From an uncultured Granulosicoccaceae bacterium (GTDB taxonomy: Bacteria > Pseudomonadota > Gammaproteobacteria > CALCKW01): a DNA stretch of 64,000 bases. The notes below the pieces were generated by a model that was given only the letters and a program-made list of their open reading frames with translations, was not told where the DNA came from and searched no databases. The stretch covers positions 62,001 to 126,000 of the forward strand of contig CALCKW010000025.1 of assembly GCA_937965695.1 (NCBI GenBank), written 5' to 3'. The translations under genes were made by a program, and so were the position numbers. Positions 9,215 to 18,801 of the stretch are shown one piece after another. Numbering within the stretch: the first letter of the stretch is position 1; each line of letters starts with the position of its first letter.

Positions 9215-9952
9215 ATGAGCAAAGCTTCAGAAATAAGCGAACACAGCTTCACAGTCATTATTCCCGCGTGGAATGAGTCCGACTTGATCTTCGACACCAT
9301 CAGCGCCACTAAAAGTGCCATTGAACAGCAAAGCTATTCGGGCAATCTAATTGTTGTCGACAATAATTCCACCGATAACACGGCAGAGATTGCTTCGCTC
9401 GCGGGTGCTCAAGTTGTTTTCGAACCTGTTAATCAGATAGGGCGAGCACGAAACGCTGGAGCTAATATTGCACAAACACCATGGCTAATATTTATAGATG
9501 CGGATACTATCATTAACCCCACTCTCCTCTCCCTTGCTCTTGATGCGCTTGCGAGTGGTACCGTAATTGGCGGAGGTTCGACGATCGCTGTCGATCGATC
9601 GATGCGTAAATTCGGCCGCATGATACTCAGCTTCTGGAACTGGGTGTCGGTGAAGTCCGGCACAGCAGCAGGCTGCTTTATCTATTGCAGACGCGACGCC
9701 TTTGAAGAGATCGGCGGTTTCGATAACAAGGTTTACGCAGGCGAAGAGCTGCACCTATCTCGGAAGATGAGAAGTCTCGCAAAGCGTCGCGGTATGCAAT
9801 TTGTGGTGCAGACCGGCTCGCCGATTACAACCTCAGCCCGAAAACTCGATTGGTTTTCAACGGGGCAAATAAGTCGCCAGTTTTTATTATTACTTATCCC
9901 TTTTGCTACCCGCTCAAGACGAATGTGCGGTGTTTGGTATAAACGTAAATAA
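9215..9952 (+). CDS. Family 2 glycosyltransferase
   Basis: A 245-residue GT-A-fold transferase. It shows the family-2 opening FTVIIPAWNESDLI, then VVDNNSTDNTAEIA, a GRARNAGA motif, and the FIDADT (DxD-like) metal/nucleotide-sugar site near residue 92. ED-type acceptor residues correspond to YAGEELHLSRKM. The C-terminus has a hydrophobic, basic end (FLLLLIPFATRSRRM) that may associate with the membrane. It stands alone between the BLUF gene and an IS remnant, so the sugar and acceptor are unknown. Confidence 0.75.
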   Translation: MSKASEISEHSFTVIIPAWNESDLIFDTISATKSAIEQQSYSGNLIVVDNNSTDNTAEIASLAGAQVVFEPVNQIGRARNAGANIAQTPWLIFIDADTIINPTLLSLALDALASGTVIGGGSTIAVDRSMRKFGRMILSFWNWVSVKSGTAAGCFIYCRRDAFEEIGGFDNKVYAGEELHLSRKMRSLAKRRGMQFVVQTGSPITTSARKLDWFSTGQISRQFLLLLIPFATRSRRMCGVWYKRK

Positions 9953-9973
9953 GTAGATTCTGAGTAAACGCGG

Positions 9974-10820
9974 ATTCAAATTCCAAGTGCAGCTGTAGGA
10001 TTTAATCCGCACACTACTTAGTTCGGTGTTTTCATATTAAGGCATTTACGCGGACGGTTGTTGAGCTTATGCTCTACCCGGCGAAAATCCCTGCTTGAAA
10101 TATATGTGAAATCTGTGCTTTTAGGAAAGTACTGCCTGACAAGACCATTACTATTCTCATTCGCACCGCGCTCCCAAGAGCAATAGGGGTGAGCGAAGTA
10201 AAAGTCAGCCCCTAGTTGCTTTGCAATACCTTCATGATGCCCAAACTCTCGACCATTGTCTGCCGTGAGCGATAATACCGATAACTTCTTCGCCTTTATC
10301 GTTCTAACAATGGCTTGCTCAAACGATGTCAGGTCTTTGCTCGATTGAAACCTGATTCACCAGCTTTCCACGACGATCATAGGAGCCGTAGCGTTTACGA
10401 CGTTTCTTTTTGCAGCGCAGGTGGGTGTTTAGGTCTCCTCCACAGTGCTTGTCCCAATTGATATGTTGGTAGATCGATTCATGGCTGACACTGGATTCAC
10501 TAGCTTCATTCAACCATAAGCTGATTTGCTCTGGGCTCCAATCTTCACGTACAAGCAGCTCAACTCGTTGCCAACTCTCCTCGCTTATTCTGAAGTGAAC
10601 GTTCTGTTCCCGCCGTTGCAGAGCAAGCTGATGAGCCTGTTTTGGCCTGTAACCGCGTCCGCCAGTATTACGTCGGAGCTCACGAATGATCGTCGATTTG
10701 TGGACGCCAACTATCTGGAGATTTCCACTTGTGTATGCTCCTTATTCAACAGGGCGACTATCTGGTATCGTTGCTCACCACCTCAGCCCAACGGGTTGAG
10801 TTGCACTTAGGAATTGAATT
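9974..10820 (-). mobile_element. Degenerate IS30-family insertion sequence
   Basis: Both ends carry related imperfect inverted repeats: ATTCAAATTCCAAGTGCAGC at 9974 and, in inverse orientation, the end of a repeat containing TTGCACTTAGGAATTGAATT at 10801-10820. The interior encodes a broken IS30 transposase on the minus strand. At about 850 bp it is shorter than intact IS30 elements (roughly 1.0-1.2 kb), which agrees with the internal deletion seen in the gene. I could not define a target-site duplication. Confidence 0.75.
10018..10790 (-). pseudogene. IS30-family transposase, frameshifted and internally deleted
   Basis: Reading the minus strand in pieces gives recognisable IS30 transposase parts: an N-terminal HTH region (RYQIVALLNKEHTQ, then after a frameshift VGVHKSTIIRELRRN), a middle segment (SPEQISLWLNE, SHESIYQHINWDK, LRCKKKRRKRYGS), and a C-terminal DDE part (LTADNGREFGHHE and FAHPYCSWERGANENSNG). 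The stretch that normally holds the first catalytic Asp (DWEADTI-like) is missing between about 10,320 and 10,350, and at least two frame changes are needed. It cannot make an active transposase. Confidence 0.85.
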
Positions 10821-10901
10821 CGCCAAATAAAATTTCTTCACTGACGCCATAGCTGTATTTTGAGCCGAGTACTGGAGCCAAGGATATTTAATGGAGGAAA
10901 T

Positions 10902-11030
10902 ATGTCGAGAAGAACACAACACATTGATGGACATTTAAGTGTAGCGATAGGCGAAAGAAGACAACCCCGGCAGCGAGTTGCTCACCATGGTGGGCGGAGC
11001 AAGAGTGTTCCACCCACCGACTTAAATTGA
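10902..11030 (+). CDS. Possible 42-residue basic small protein
   Basis: A short frame beginning MSRRTQHIDG and ending PPTDLN has a very good ribosome site (GGAGG five bases before the ATG at 10,902). It is basic and hydrophilic, with no homology I recognise. It lies between the IS30 remnant and the convergent dehydratase gene. It could be a real small gene or the remains of something inserted with the IS. The ribosome site is the only positive evidence. Confidence 0.3.
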   Translation: MSRRTQHIDGHLSVAIGERRQPRQRVAHHGGRSKSVPPTDLN

Positions 11031-11038
11031 CTTAGAAA

Positions 11039-12910
11039 CTAGAAAGCTTTTTCTGATCCCGCGCGATATTTATTCTTTGGCACAAAACCAGTGCGCGCCG
11101 CCTCACGTGGCTGCGGAACCCACAGCTGTCTATCAGGGTGCATGCCCGCACCAAAAACCGCTGAGACCGCCGACAAGCGCATACGGTTAAGCAAACGTGT
11201 ATCCACGTCCCCACAGAGGGGATGTACCCCACCGTTATCCGCAACTTCTTTTTCCCACACCGCTTTACGAGCCTTTAAAATGTTCGGGTCATTGAGAGCG
11301 GCGCAGTTGAGTTCGTTGGAATCAAGATCAGCGACAATTTCGTCGCCGTCCTCGACGAAGGCGATAGGACCACCCAATGCAGCTTCAGGGCCCACGTGGC
11401 CGATCACCAGACCGACAGAACCGCCCGAGAAACGAGCGTCGGTCATCATGCCCACGACGATATTTTTGTCACGGCAAAGTGTCGTGATACGAGAAGTAGA
11501 GTCGAGCATTTCAGGCATTCCCGGTGCTCCACTTGGCCCTTCATATCGAACAATAACCATGTCGTTATTCTGGAAACTATCTGCAGCGGTTTCCAAGGCA
11601 TCGAGCAAGCTTTGCTCGCCGTTAAAAATTCGAGCACGGCCTACAAATCGGTTGTTCTCCAATCCGCCTTCAACACCGGCAAGCTTCAGAACGGCGCTAA
11701 ATTCAGGGGACAGGTTCCCGCCAAGCACTCGCAACCCACCTGTGGGTTTATAAGGCTTTTCAACGGGATAAACCACGGTGCCGTCCGGCTCAGGGGTGTT
11801 GAGTCTAGCGACCTGCTCGGCCAAGGTTTCACCTGTACAAGTCAGGGTGTCGCCGTTGAGTAGGCCGGCATCCATCAAGGCCTTTACGATAACCTGCACA
11901 CCGCCTTTGTTGTCGATGTCGACCATAGAATACACACCATAGGGACGAGCATCGGTCAGTACCGGCACGACGTGCTGCGACAGGTGGTTAAACTCTTCTG
12001 GCGACATGATGTCTTCAGCAAAATTGCGGAATCCTGCAGCGCGTGCAATCTCAGGTGCGTGCAGCAACACGTTGGTCGACCCACCAACGGCCATCGAGAC
12101 AATAACGGCATTGCGGATTGCATCGCGACTGACGATATCACGAGGTGTCTGGCCTCTCTCGATCATGCCTTTCAGATAGCCAACCAATTGATCCGGGAAT
12201 TCATTCATTCGCCGAGGATCGTCTGACGGAGGAGCAACCATGTGCAGAGGCTGCATACCGACTACACCAATAAATGTTTGCATTGTGTTGTAGGTGAACA
12301 TGCCACCACAACTGCCGTAGCCCGGGCACGACTCTTTAGAAATACGTTTTTTGAGATCAACATCCGCTAGTGCAGCGATCTGAAAACCACTGATGATATC
12401 GATCGGCTGTTCGGTGACAGAATCAACGCCGGGGCGAATAGGTCCATCTGACATGATGATTGCGGGGCGATTGTGCTCCAACAACCCTGCCAAAGTACCC
12501 ACCGGAGGCTTATCACAGGCGACGACGGCGATAGTCCCTTCAAGACCACTCGCGCTTAAGTGCTCGCAAACGGTGTCGTGCGTGACTTCTCGACCTATCA
12601 GCGAATAGCGCATTTCACGGGTGCCGTTGCGCATGCCATCAGAAGTGGCTACCGTGTATTCAGGCTGTACCAGCCGCATGGCCATTTGCCCTTCATCGCT
12701 GCCGATGGATTGGCGCAGGCGCTCATGGATAGCCTCTACTTTCCGTTGTACACCCAGATAGCATTGGCTGTCACCCTTTGTGCCCACTACCCCTACTGAA
12801 GGGCTGTGAATCAAATCCATATCGGTGTTTAGCTCGCGAGCTATGCCATAGGTTTGTGCGTTGCGACCGGGGTTACTGTCAAATACCACCGCTTTCGATT
12901 TCTCGGTCAT
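11039..12910 (-). CDS. ilvD: IlvD/Edd-family dehydratase (probable dihydroxy-acid dehydratase)
   Basis: A 623-residue member of the IlvD/Edd iron-sulfur dehydratases. Visible family marks are DSQCYLGV with an early Cys, VVACDKPPVGTLAG with the second cluster Cys, SCPGYGSCGGMFTYNTM with the third, a GGSTNVLLHAPEIA segment, and near the C-terminus MTDARFSGGSVGLVIGHVGPEA. Enzymes of this family remove water from dihydroxy acids; the best known reaction makes the 2-keto acids of valine and isoleucine. The N-terminal third differs from E. coli IlvD, so a sugar-acid substrate is possible. No ilv neighbours are present. The start has a clear AGGAAA site. Confidence 0.75.
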   Translation of the reverse strand: MTEKSKAVVFDSNPGRNAQTYGIARELNTDMDLIHSPSVGVVGTKGDSQCYLGVQRKVEAIHERLRQSIGSDEGQMAMRLVQPEYTVATSDGMRNGTREMRYSLIGREVTHDTVCEHLSASGLEGTIAVVACDKPPVGTLAGLLEHNRPAIIMSDGPIRPGVDSVTEQPIDIISGFQIAALADVDLKKRISKESCPGYGSCGGMFTYNTMQTFIGVVGMQPLHMVAPPSDDPRRMNEFPDQLVGYLKGMIERGQTPRDIVSRDAIRNAVIVSMAVGGSTNVLLHAPEIARAAGFRNFAEDIMSPEEFNHLSQHVVPVLTDARPYGVYSMVDIDNKGGVQVIVKALMDAGLLNGDTLTCTGETLAEQVARLNTPEPDGTVVYPVEKPYKPTGGLRVLGGNLSPEFSAVLKLAGVEGGLENNRFVGRARIFNGEQSLLDALETAADSFQNNDMVIVRYEGPSGAPGMPEMLDSTSRITTLCRDKNIVVGMMTDARFSGGSVGLVIGHVGPEAALGGPIAFVEDGDEIVADLDSNELNCAALNDPNILKARKAVWEKEVADNGGVHPLCGDVDTRLLNRMRLSAVSAVFGAGMHPDRQLWVPQPREAARTGFVPKNKYRAGSEKAF

Positions 12911-13405
12911 CGAAGTTTCCTGATTCTTGTTGCTTGAATATAAAGATTGCTCACCGATCCAACGGTCAGGTTTGTGCCCAGCCCGTTCCGGTCCATGACC
13001 GCAAGTTTAACGGTTTGCACCAAGGCAAAGCCAAGAAAATTCACGATTTACACTTAAAAAACAAATCTTACACCGGAGTCGCTGCACAGATAAAACGACC
13101 CCTAGAACAATGCACTTAGGGATACTGAAGCGTTTGGGTTGGGTTTTGAAGATGAAAGAGCACCAGAGTGCAGTGCATTGAACACCACAACGAGAGGGTC
13201 GCCGAGACGACTTTTTCGTAAAAAAGGCTATGGGGAAGGAGTCTTTAGGGCGGTGTAGCAAGAAAAATCAGGGAATGATCTCTAAAAGCAAAGAACGCTC
13301 AGCTTGTTGAAAAAGAAGGAACAATCAGGCAAGGAGCAGGGAGAACAAACATCTCCCTGCCCTCGCACCCATACTAAAAATCTAAGATTTTGACCAATCA
13401 GGGAG
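12911..13405. other. Intergenic region upstream of the dehydratase gene
   Basis: About 495 bp with no convincing gene on either strand. It should hold the minus-strand promoter of the dehydratase gene, which I could not place. The inverted repeat at 13,336-13,360 is listed separately. Confidence 0.5.
13336..13360 (-). terminator. Possible terminator hairpin after the thioredoxin/DUF255 gene
   Basis: A perfect 9-bp inverted repeat (GCAGGGAGA / TCTCCCTGC) with a seven-base loop lies about 45 bp beyond the stop codon at 13,406. On the minus strand it is followed by a T-rich but broken stretch, so termination is plausible rather than certain. Confidence 0.4.
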
Positions 13406-15805
13406 TTAAGACTCACTTGCTGTGGAGAGGTTTAGTGCGATGGTTTCGGGGGCCAAACAGACCTCATCGCTACAGGCTTGCACACGTAACACGAGCGGAG
13501 CGATGGTTCTAGCGCCCTCGATAATTGGCAGGGTGGCCGTGATGGTGGCTGTCTCTTCGTACAACGCCAACTCCGCAGATTGAAACCCAAGCGTTCTAAC
13601 CAAAGGTTTGGGGTAAGCAATGTTGCTTAAGACCTCTCCTTCTGAACCAGTAAGGACTGTTGCAATTAAGTTGTCTTGCAAAGGTTTATGAGCATTCACA
13701 TGCCAGCCAGGTGCAATGTCGATATCGACGCGCAGCCGGTTTTGATCAACAAGCACGGAAGTTATTCGTAGCTTCCCACGTGCCGCGTATTGTCGCGCTC
13801 CACTCTCGCCCCACAACAGTTCACCAGCTGCCATCAACGTCGCGGAAAAGGCCGCCGGTTGCGCACCGATCTGCGAAGACAGCGCCGCTAACAAAGCGTT
13901 GGCTCGGTCCTCATACTTCACTTCTCCGGTTCGATGCCAAAGTCGTGTCAATACACGCAGGGCAACGGCGTTTCCAGCAGGCAATGCACTGTCGTGAATA
14001 TCTTTTGGTCGGCTCGGCAAAGATGCCCCACCGACTACTTCACCGCCCATATAAAAAGCACCGTTTTTAACGTCCCAAAAGCTGTCGACCATTGTTTGGG
14101 TGATCTGTTGTGATCTCTGCAGCCAAATTTGATCGGATGTCGCATCAAAGAGCGCAAGCATGCCCTCAGCGAAATACGCGTAATCAGATAGCCCTGCTTC
14201 GATACTGGAATTACCGTCAAAAAAAGTTCTATAGAGCAAGCCATCATTGTGTTGATTAACAGACCATAGGAAATTGGCAGAACGTATCGCAGCGTCGAGA
14301 TAACGTTGATCGTTTAAACTGTCGCCCGCTTCCGCCATCGCAGAGATCATCATGCCGTTCCATGCGGTGATGACTTTGTCGTCGCGAATAGGACGTTCGC
14401 GTTGGTTGCGTGCGTCGAGCAATTTTGATCGCCACTGTGCAATGTCTGCACGCAGTGCATCGCCGGGCACGCCTAGTTGATCCGCAAGAGCCTCCACGGG
14501 CTCCGACAAATGGAGAATATTCTTACCTTCGAAATTTCCCTCAGCAGAAACATCCCATACCATATTTGCTCGAGCGCCTTCTAACTCACCTAATACTTCA
14601 ATGATCTGTTCAGGAGTCCAGACGAAGAAGGAGCCTTCTTCACCCTCTGAGTCCGCATCAGTAGCAGAGTAGAAACCACCGTCTTTAGTGGTCATTTCGC
14701 GTAAGACATAATCAAGCGTATGTCGCAAGGTGCGCGCGTGATCTTTGTCCCCTGTGATCAAAAACGCTTTGAGGTAGAGCCGTGACAAATTAGCCTGGTT
14801 GTAGAGCATCTTCTCAAAGTGCGGTACCTGCCACTCTGCATCGACTGCATAGCGATGAAAGCCGCCAGCTGCATGATCGTAAATACCACCCATAGCCATC
14901 TTTTGTAGCGCAAAATGCGCCGCCCCTAAGGCCATCCCATTACCTGTTCGCTGCGCCTGCTCCAGCAGCAATGCCAAGGCTGGTTCCTGAGGAAATTTAG
15001 GCGCATGGCCAAAGCCGCCGTTTCGATAGTCTTGGCGCTGCAAAAATGAATCTACGGCGCGCGCGATATCCCGCTCCCCCACCTCTATCGCTTCACCGCG
15101 AATGTTACTTTGCTCAGCAACTGCTGCGGATATCTGCTTGGACTGTTCCACGAGTCGCTCACGGTCCTGCTCCCATGCACCAACCACACGTTCCAAAAGC
15201 TCGGTGAATTGGGCGGGTGGAAAATATGTCCCACCAAAAAAAGGATCGCTTGCAGGTGTTAGAAAGCTCGACATCGGCCAGCCACCACCCCGAGTGAGAA
15301 GCTGTACCGCTGTCATAAATGTTGCGTCGACATCGGGACGCTGCTCTCTGTCGACTTTTATGGCTATAAAATCATTGTTGATGATCTCAGCGATGGTTTC
15401 GTTCTCAAAACTCTCTCGCTCCATGACGTGGCACCAATGGCAAGTAGCGTAGCCAATCGATAAAAATATGGGTTTGTCTTGTCGTTTTGCAGCTTCGAAG
15501 GCCTCTTCTCCCCAAGGATACCAATTGACTGGATTGTGGGCGTGCTGAATGAGGTAGGGAGAATCTTCAAGAATTAATCGATTGAGGTAAATCGGTGAAC
15601 CATCACCATTCAAATGTTCGGTGCGCGGTTTGTAGTCGAGACCTTTATCTGCCAAAGCAGTGTCCAACTTGGCTTTCAGTTCGGGAGCTAAGGTCACACC
15701 CGTTTCGCCAGTGTCGCTGGCTGAAACGGTTAGACTAGTTGAGATCAGAGTAACCAAGAAAACCGATTTATAAAGAATTCCGCTGAATGATTTGAGCTTT
15801 AGCAC
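13406..15805 (-). CDS. Exported thioredoxin-like DUF255 (YyaL/SSP411-type) protein with C-terminal DsbD-N-like domain
   Basis: A 799-residue protein with a signal peptide (about 1-29). Residues near 58-170 are a DUF255 thioredoxin fold ([34 protein letters not shown] with a CHWC redox-type motif). A long alpha/alpha-toroid follows ([43 protein letters not shown]), as in the SSP411/YyaL family. The last 125 residues ([11 protein letters not shown]; a pair of Cys in [12 protein letters not shown]) resemble the N-terminal domain of DsbD, which accepts electrons from its membrane part. Normal family members are about 650-700 residues and cytosolic. I infer a periplasmic redox role. The start is a GTG; no better one precedes the signal peptide. 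Confidence 0.78.
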   Translation of the reverse strand: MLKLKSFSGILYKSVFLVTLISTSLTVSASDTGETGVTLAPELKAKLDTALADKGLDYKPRTEHLNGDGSPIYLNRLILEDSPYLIQHAHNPVNWYPWGEEAFEAAKRQDKPIFLSIGYATCHWCHVMERESFENETIAEIINNDFIAIKVDREQRPDVDATFMTAVQLLTRGGGWPMSSFLTPASDPFFGGTYFPPAQFTELLERVVGAWEQDRERLVEQSKQISAAVAEQSNIRGEAIEVGERDIARAVDSFLQRQDYRNGGFGHAPKFPQEPALALLLEQAQRTGNGMALGAAHFALQKMAMGGIYDHAAGGFHRYAVDAEWQVPHFEKMLYNQANLSRLYLKAFLITGDKDHARTLRHTLDYVLREMTTKDGGFYSATDADSEGEEGSFFVWTPEQIIEVLGELEGARANMVWDVSAEGNFEGKNILHLSEPVEALADQLGVPGDALRADIAQWRSKLLDARNQRERPIRDDKVITAWNGMMISAMAEAGDSLNDQRYLDAAIRSANFLWSVNQHNDGLLYRTFFDGNSSIEAGLSDYAYFAEGMLALFDATSDQIWLQRSQQITQTMVDSFWDVKNGAFYMGGEVVGGASLPSRPKDIHDSALPAGNAVALRVLTRLWHRTGEVKYEDRANALLAALSSQIGAQPAAFSATLMAAGELLWGESGARQYAARGKLRITSVLVDQNRLRVDIDIAPGWHVNAHKPLQDNLIATVLTGSEGEVLSNIAYPKPLVRTLGFQSAELALYEETATITATLPIIEGARTIAPLVLRVQACSDEVCLAPETIALNLSTASES

Positions 15806-16171
15806 GCCGATGAGTCCCTATAACAAAGACCTTTAGGCTCAGCGATTACAAGATGGTTCCACCAAACCAACAACGGATACACAAAAAAGCACAAATTAGA
15901 GAAAAAATTAATGAGCTGTTATGCAACAAGGGAACCTTAGTTCAAATCATGCTCGCACTGTCGACGCGTTTAACTCAGCCCAAACGCGTTACGAATGGAG
16001 CCAAGAGCACCACACTTGCCGTCGATTCGTGCCTCGCTGGGGCCAAATTTTTCACGCCGACATCACTGACTGGACTTAATCCGAGTCTTCCAAGGACTCA
16101 TACCCCAATGCATAACAGAATCACGACTTGGCCTGTGACACTTTTGGCTACTCTGGTTGTTCGCTATTTTA
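15806..16171. other. Intergenic region holding repeat copy A
   Basis: Between the start of the DUF255 gene and the end of the azoreductase gene. Its main content is one copy of the dispersed repeat (15,931-16,091). No gene is visible; an open frame on the plus strand runs through the repeat and is not protein-like. Confidence 0.55.
15931..16091 (+). repeat. MITE-like dispersed repeat, copy A
   Basis: About 161 bp. It starts GGAACCTTAG, has CATGCTCGC near its 5' side, an internal block GAGCACCACACTTGCCG, then CCAAATTTTTCACGCC and a 3' end GACTTAATCCGAGTCTTCC that is roughly the inverse of the 5' end. The same order of blocks is found in copies B and C. It lies 80 bp beyond the azoreductase stop codon. 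It is the most diverged of the three long copies. Confidence 0.75.
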
Positions 16172-16756
16172 TTACGCTTGAACGGACGCGATCGAAGTTT
16201 GAGCTCGTTCCATCGCCACAGCGGCATTAATGCTGATAGATCCAGCATTGACAATCTCGACATGATGAATACCGATGAAGCCCAGAAAATGCCGAATCCA
16301 AGGGGTGAGAAAATCTGCGTCACTGCCGACTTCAATACCACCTGAAGTGACCACAACATAGGCTTTTTTTCCTACTAATAGACCTTCTGGACCCGTCTCT
16401 GTGTAGTTAAATGTTTCACCTGCGCGGGCAGCGAGATCCGCCCACGCTTTAAATCCTGCCGGCGCCGAGAAATTATAAAGTGGAACACCAATGACCAAAA
16501 TATCGGCGGTTTTTAACTCGTCGACAATCGCATCAGAGACTTGAATGGCTTGATGCTGCTCAGGGCTACGCTCCTGCTTTGGTGTGTAATAGGCACCAAT
16601 CATTTGCTCATCTAAAAAAGGCAAGCCCTGACTGACATCGCGGTAAGTGGTTTTCGTTTGCTCATCACTCAATTTATTTACGATCTGATTACTCAATTGC
16701 CGAGACACTGAAGGCGCCCTACGACCACTAGAATCGATGTGTAAAATATTTTTCAT
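16172..16756 (-). CDS. azoR: FMN-dependent NADH-azoreductase
   Basis: A 194-residue flavodoxin-like oxidoreductase of the AzoR/AcpD family. It begins with ILHIDSSGR and has the FMN phosphate loop region SSGRRAPSVSRQLSNQI, the motif VPLYNFSAPAGFKAWADL near residue 95, and VTSGGIEVGSDADFLTPW with HFLGFIGI near 140-160, all typical. It reduces quinones and azo compounds with NADH and helps against electrophile stress. It follows the pirin gene by 25 bp on the same strand, with its own AGGAA site. The LysR gene across the upstream intergenic region is the likely regulator of the pair. Confidence 0.88.
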   Translation of the reverse strand: MKNILHIDSSGRRAPSVSRQLSNQIVNKLSDEQTKTTYRDVSQGLPFLDEQMIGAYYTPKQERSPEQHQAIQVSDAIVDELKTADILVIGVPLYNFSAPAGFKAWADLAARAGETFNYTETGPEGLLVGKKAYVVVTSGGIEVGSDADFLTPWIRHFLGFIGIHHVEIVNAGSISINAAVAMERAQTSIASVQA

Positions 16757-16781
16757 CTACAAATTCCTGTATTCATTTTTG

Positions 16782-17477
16782 CTAATTTGTTGTCGGCACA
16801 TCTATGACTAAAAATCGCGTCTCTGTGATTGCTTTTATATCAATCGAAGTTAATTCTTGTACCTCGAGGCCATCACCAGTATTGAGCGCTTGGCCTTCAA
16901 TCTCAACCGAACCCTCTGAGACCAAAACATAGGCTTGGTGCATTATCGGATGGTTCAGAGTTTTGCCTTCCGTCAGATATCCCGCATAGATAAAGGCGTC
17001 TTGTTGTATTGATAGCGGCGCTTCACCATCACCTGACACGAGCAGCCTCAGAACATCTTCTGTTGGTTCATTGGGGAATTCATGACTGCCCCATTGAGGC
17101 CGTACATTTTGCGCATTTGGCTCTATCCAGATTTGGAAAATATTGGTGTCTTCACTTTCCATATTGAACTCTGAATGGGAAACACCCGTGCCTGCGCTCA
17201 TCACTTGAACGTCTCCCGCAACTGTTCGGCCAGTATTTCCATTGCTGTCTCGGTGGGTAATAGCTCCTTTCCTCACATAAGTAATGATCTCCATATTTTT
17301 GTGTGGATGCGTGCCAAACCCTTCTCCAGCTGCAATCACATCGTCATTGATAACTCGCAAGACGCCAAACTGCTGTCTTTGCGGGTTCTGGTAACTGGCA
17401 AAGCTAAAGTGGTGTCGAGCGTCTAACCAGCCGTGATTGGCATGCCCAAGCTTGCTGTACGGATAATGCGTAATCAT
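16782..17477 (-). CDS. Pirin-family bicupin protein (YhhW-type)
   Basis: A 231-residue cupin protein. The N-terminal cupin shows the pirin metal motif GFGTHPHKNMEIITYV, with His and Glu ligands, followed by GDVQVMSAGTGVSHSEFN with another His, as in E. coli YhhW, which degrades quercetin in vitro. The C-terminal cupin (from about residue 140) lacks a metal site, which is usual. GAGGAC lies seven bases before the ATG. It forms an operon with azoR downstream; a pirin-azoreductase pair under a divergent LysR regulator points to handling of quinones or flavonoids. Confidence 0.85.
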   Translation of the reverse strand: MITHYPYSKLGHANHGWLDARHHFSFASYQNPQRQQFGVLRVINDDVIAAGEGFGTHPHKNMEIITYVRKGAITHRDSNGNTGRTVAGDVQVMSAGTGVSHSEFNMESEDTNIFQIWIEPNAQNVRPQWGSHEFPNEPTEDVLRLLVSGDGEAPLSIQQDAFIYAGYLTEGKTLNHPIMHQAYVLVSEGSVEIEGQALNTGDGLEVQELTSIDIKAITETRFLVIDVPTTN

Positions 17478-17715
17478 TGTTCCAGTCCTCTTTTAATTAG
17501 TTCAATTAGTCTTTTAGCGAATGGGGAATAAGCCCTTCTACACTGGGCAAGACCACCGGACATGGATTTACGCCCGAAAGCAACGTGCTGGATGTTTGAA
17601 GACGAGTTCATTTGCGTTGTCGCGGTCTGATGGAAGATAGCCCTATCATACTGATTCAATTTTTGATGATAATATGCATTTATTTTATTTCATTGGTTCC
17701 ATCAGGTTATCAATC

Positions 17716-18618
17716 ATGGATCATGTGTCTCGTGTCGGCGTTTTTCTCGAAGTTGTAAAGCACGAAAGTTTTGCGGGAGCAGCCCGCTCTCTCGGGATGA
17801 CTGGACCAGCTATCAGCAAGCAAATACAGTCGCTGGAAGACAGGCTAGGGGTAAAACTGTTGAGCCGTACGACGAGACACGTCGGGCTAACTGAAGAAGG
17901 CGGTATCTACTTCGAAAGGGCCCGACAAGCACTAGCGGACTTGGACGAAGCAGAGCAACAAATTCAAGAACTCAAAGCCTGCCCGACGGGTAGGCTGAAA
18001 GTGAATGCTCCTATGTCCTTCGGCGTGCAATATCTGACGCGCCCGATCGCAGCTTTCGCTGAACAGTACCCCGAAGTTGAACTTGAGATAGATTTCAACG
18101 ATCGTTGGGCCGATGTCGTTGCTGAAGGGTTTGATGTTGTGGTCAGAATTGGCGTGCTAGCGGACTCAAACCTTATCGCCCGCAAGTTAGCGACTTGTCC
18201 CGTTATATTGTGTGCTGGGCAAAAGCTTATTAAAGAAAAAGGTATTCCTACTTCGGTTGAACAACTTGCTAACTATCCGGGCATCGTCTACACCACGCAT
18301 AGGCAAAAAGAGGAATGGCGCTACAAAAACAAAGATGGGGTAGTCAACGCCCTAACGTTAAACCGGAACTTCGCAGCAAATACCGCTGAAATGCAAGTCG
18401 AGGCATGCTTGCAGGGTCTCGGCGTGGCACTTCTACCCGCTTTTAGTGCTGACACTCATTTGAAGTCAGGTACACTCATTGAGCTGTTTCCAGATTGCTC
18501 AACAGTTCCTGAGCTGGGCATCTACGCGATGTATCCACAGAATCGATACCTCGCTACGCGAACACAATTATTTATCGACTGTTTAAGCAAGGCCAGCGAG
18601 AATTTTTCTTGGTGTTAA
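17716..18618 (+). CDS. LysR-family transcriptional regulator
   Basis: A 300-residue regulator. The N-terminal winged helix-turn-helix is clear (VGVFLEVVKHESFAGAARSL; GPAISKQIQSLEDRLGVKLL; TTRHVGLTEEG). The effector domain follows (RLKVNAPMSFGVQYLTRPI; ANTAEMQVEACLQGLGVALLP), of the type common in regulators of aromatic or quinone stress genes. I start at ATG 17,716 because the aligned DNA-binding domain begins there; an ATG at 17,674 adds 14 residues with no family support. It is divergent from pirin-azoR and probably controls them. The stop codon is directly followed by repeat copy B. Confidence 0.85.
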   Translation: MDHVSRVGVFLEVVKHESFAGAARSLGMTGPAISKQIQSLEDRLGVKLLSRTTRHVGLTEEGGIYFERARQALADLDEAEQQIQELKACPTGRLKVNAPMSFGVQYLTRPIAAFAEQYPEVELEIDFNDRWADVVAEGFDVVVRIGVLADSNLIARKLATCPVILCAGQKLIKEKGIPTSVEQLANYPGIVYTTHRQKEEWRYKNKDGVVNALTLNRNFAANTAEMQVEACLQGLGVALLPAFSADTHLKSGTLIELFPDCSTVPELGIYAMYPQNRYLATRTQLFIDCLSKASENFSWC

Positions 18619-18780
18619 GAGCCCCAAATAAAGCCATGCTCGCACCATCGGCGTGCCAATTTCGGCCAAGCCGCATTGCAAATCTGGCCAGTAAAGCACC
18701 ACTATTGCTGTCGGTTAGCGCCTTGTTAGGTCCAAATTTTTCACGCCAACGTCACTGGCCGAGCTTTAATACGAGGTTCC
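18619..18780 (+). repeat. MITE-like dispersed repeat, copy B
   Basis: About 162 bp, starting at the base after the LysR stop codon. It contains AAGCCATGCTCGCACC, GCATTGCAAATCTGGCC, AGCACCACTATTGC and CAAATTTTTCACGCCAACG, and ends with ATTAATACGAGGTTCC-like sequence (GAGGTTCC at 18,773-18,780). The 3' end read backwards, GGAACCTCGTATTAAAGC, matches the 5' end of copy C closely. Confidence 0.8.
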
Positions 18781-18801
18781 TTAAGCGATATAGAAATGCA
18801 A

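Noticed and set aside
12778-13261. Open frames on both strands before the dehydratase gene
   Set aside because: No ribosome sites, Cys/His-rich unprotein-like composition, partial overlap with the real gene.
17474-17659. Short minus-strand frame upstream of pirin
   Set aside because: Overlaps the pirin start and the LysR/pirin promoter region; no domain.
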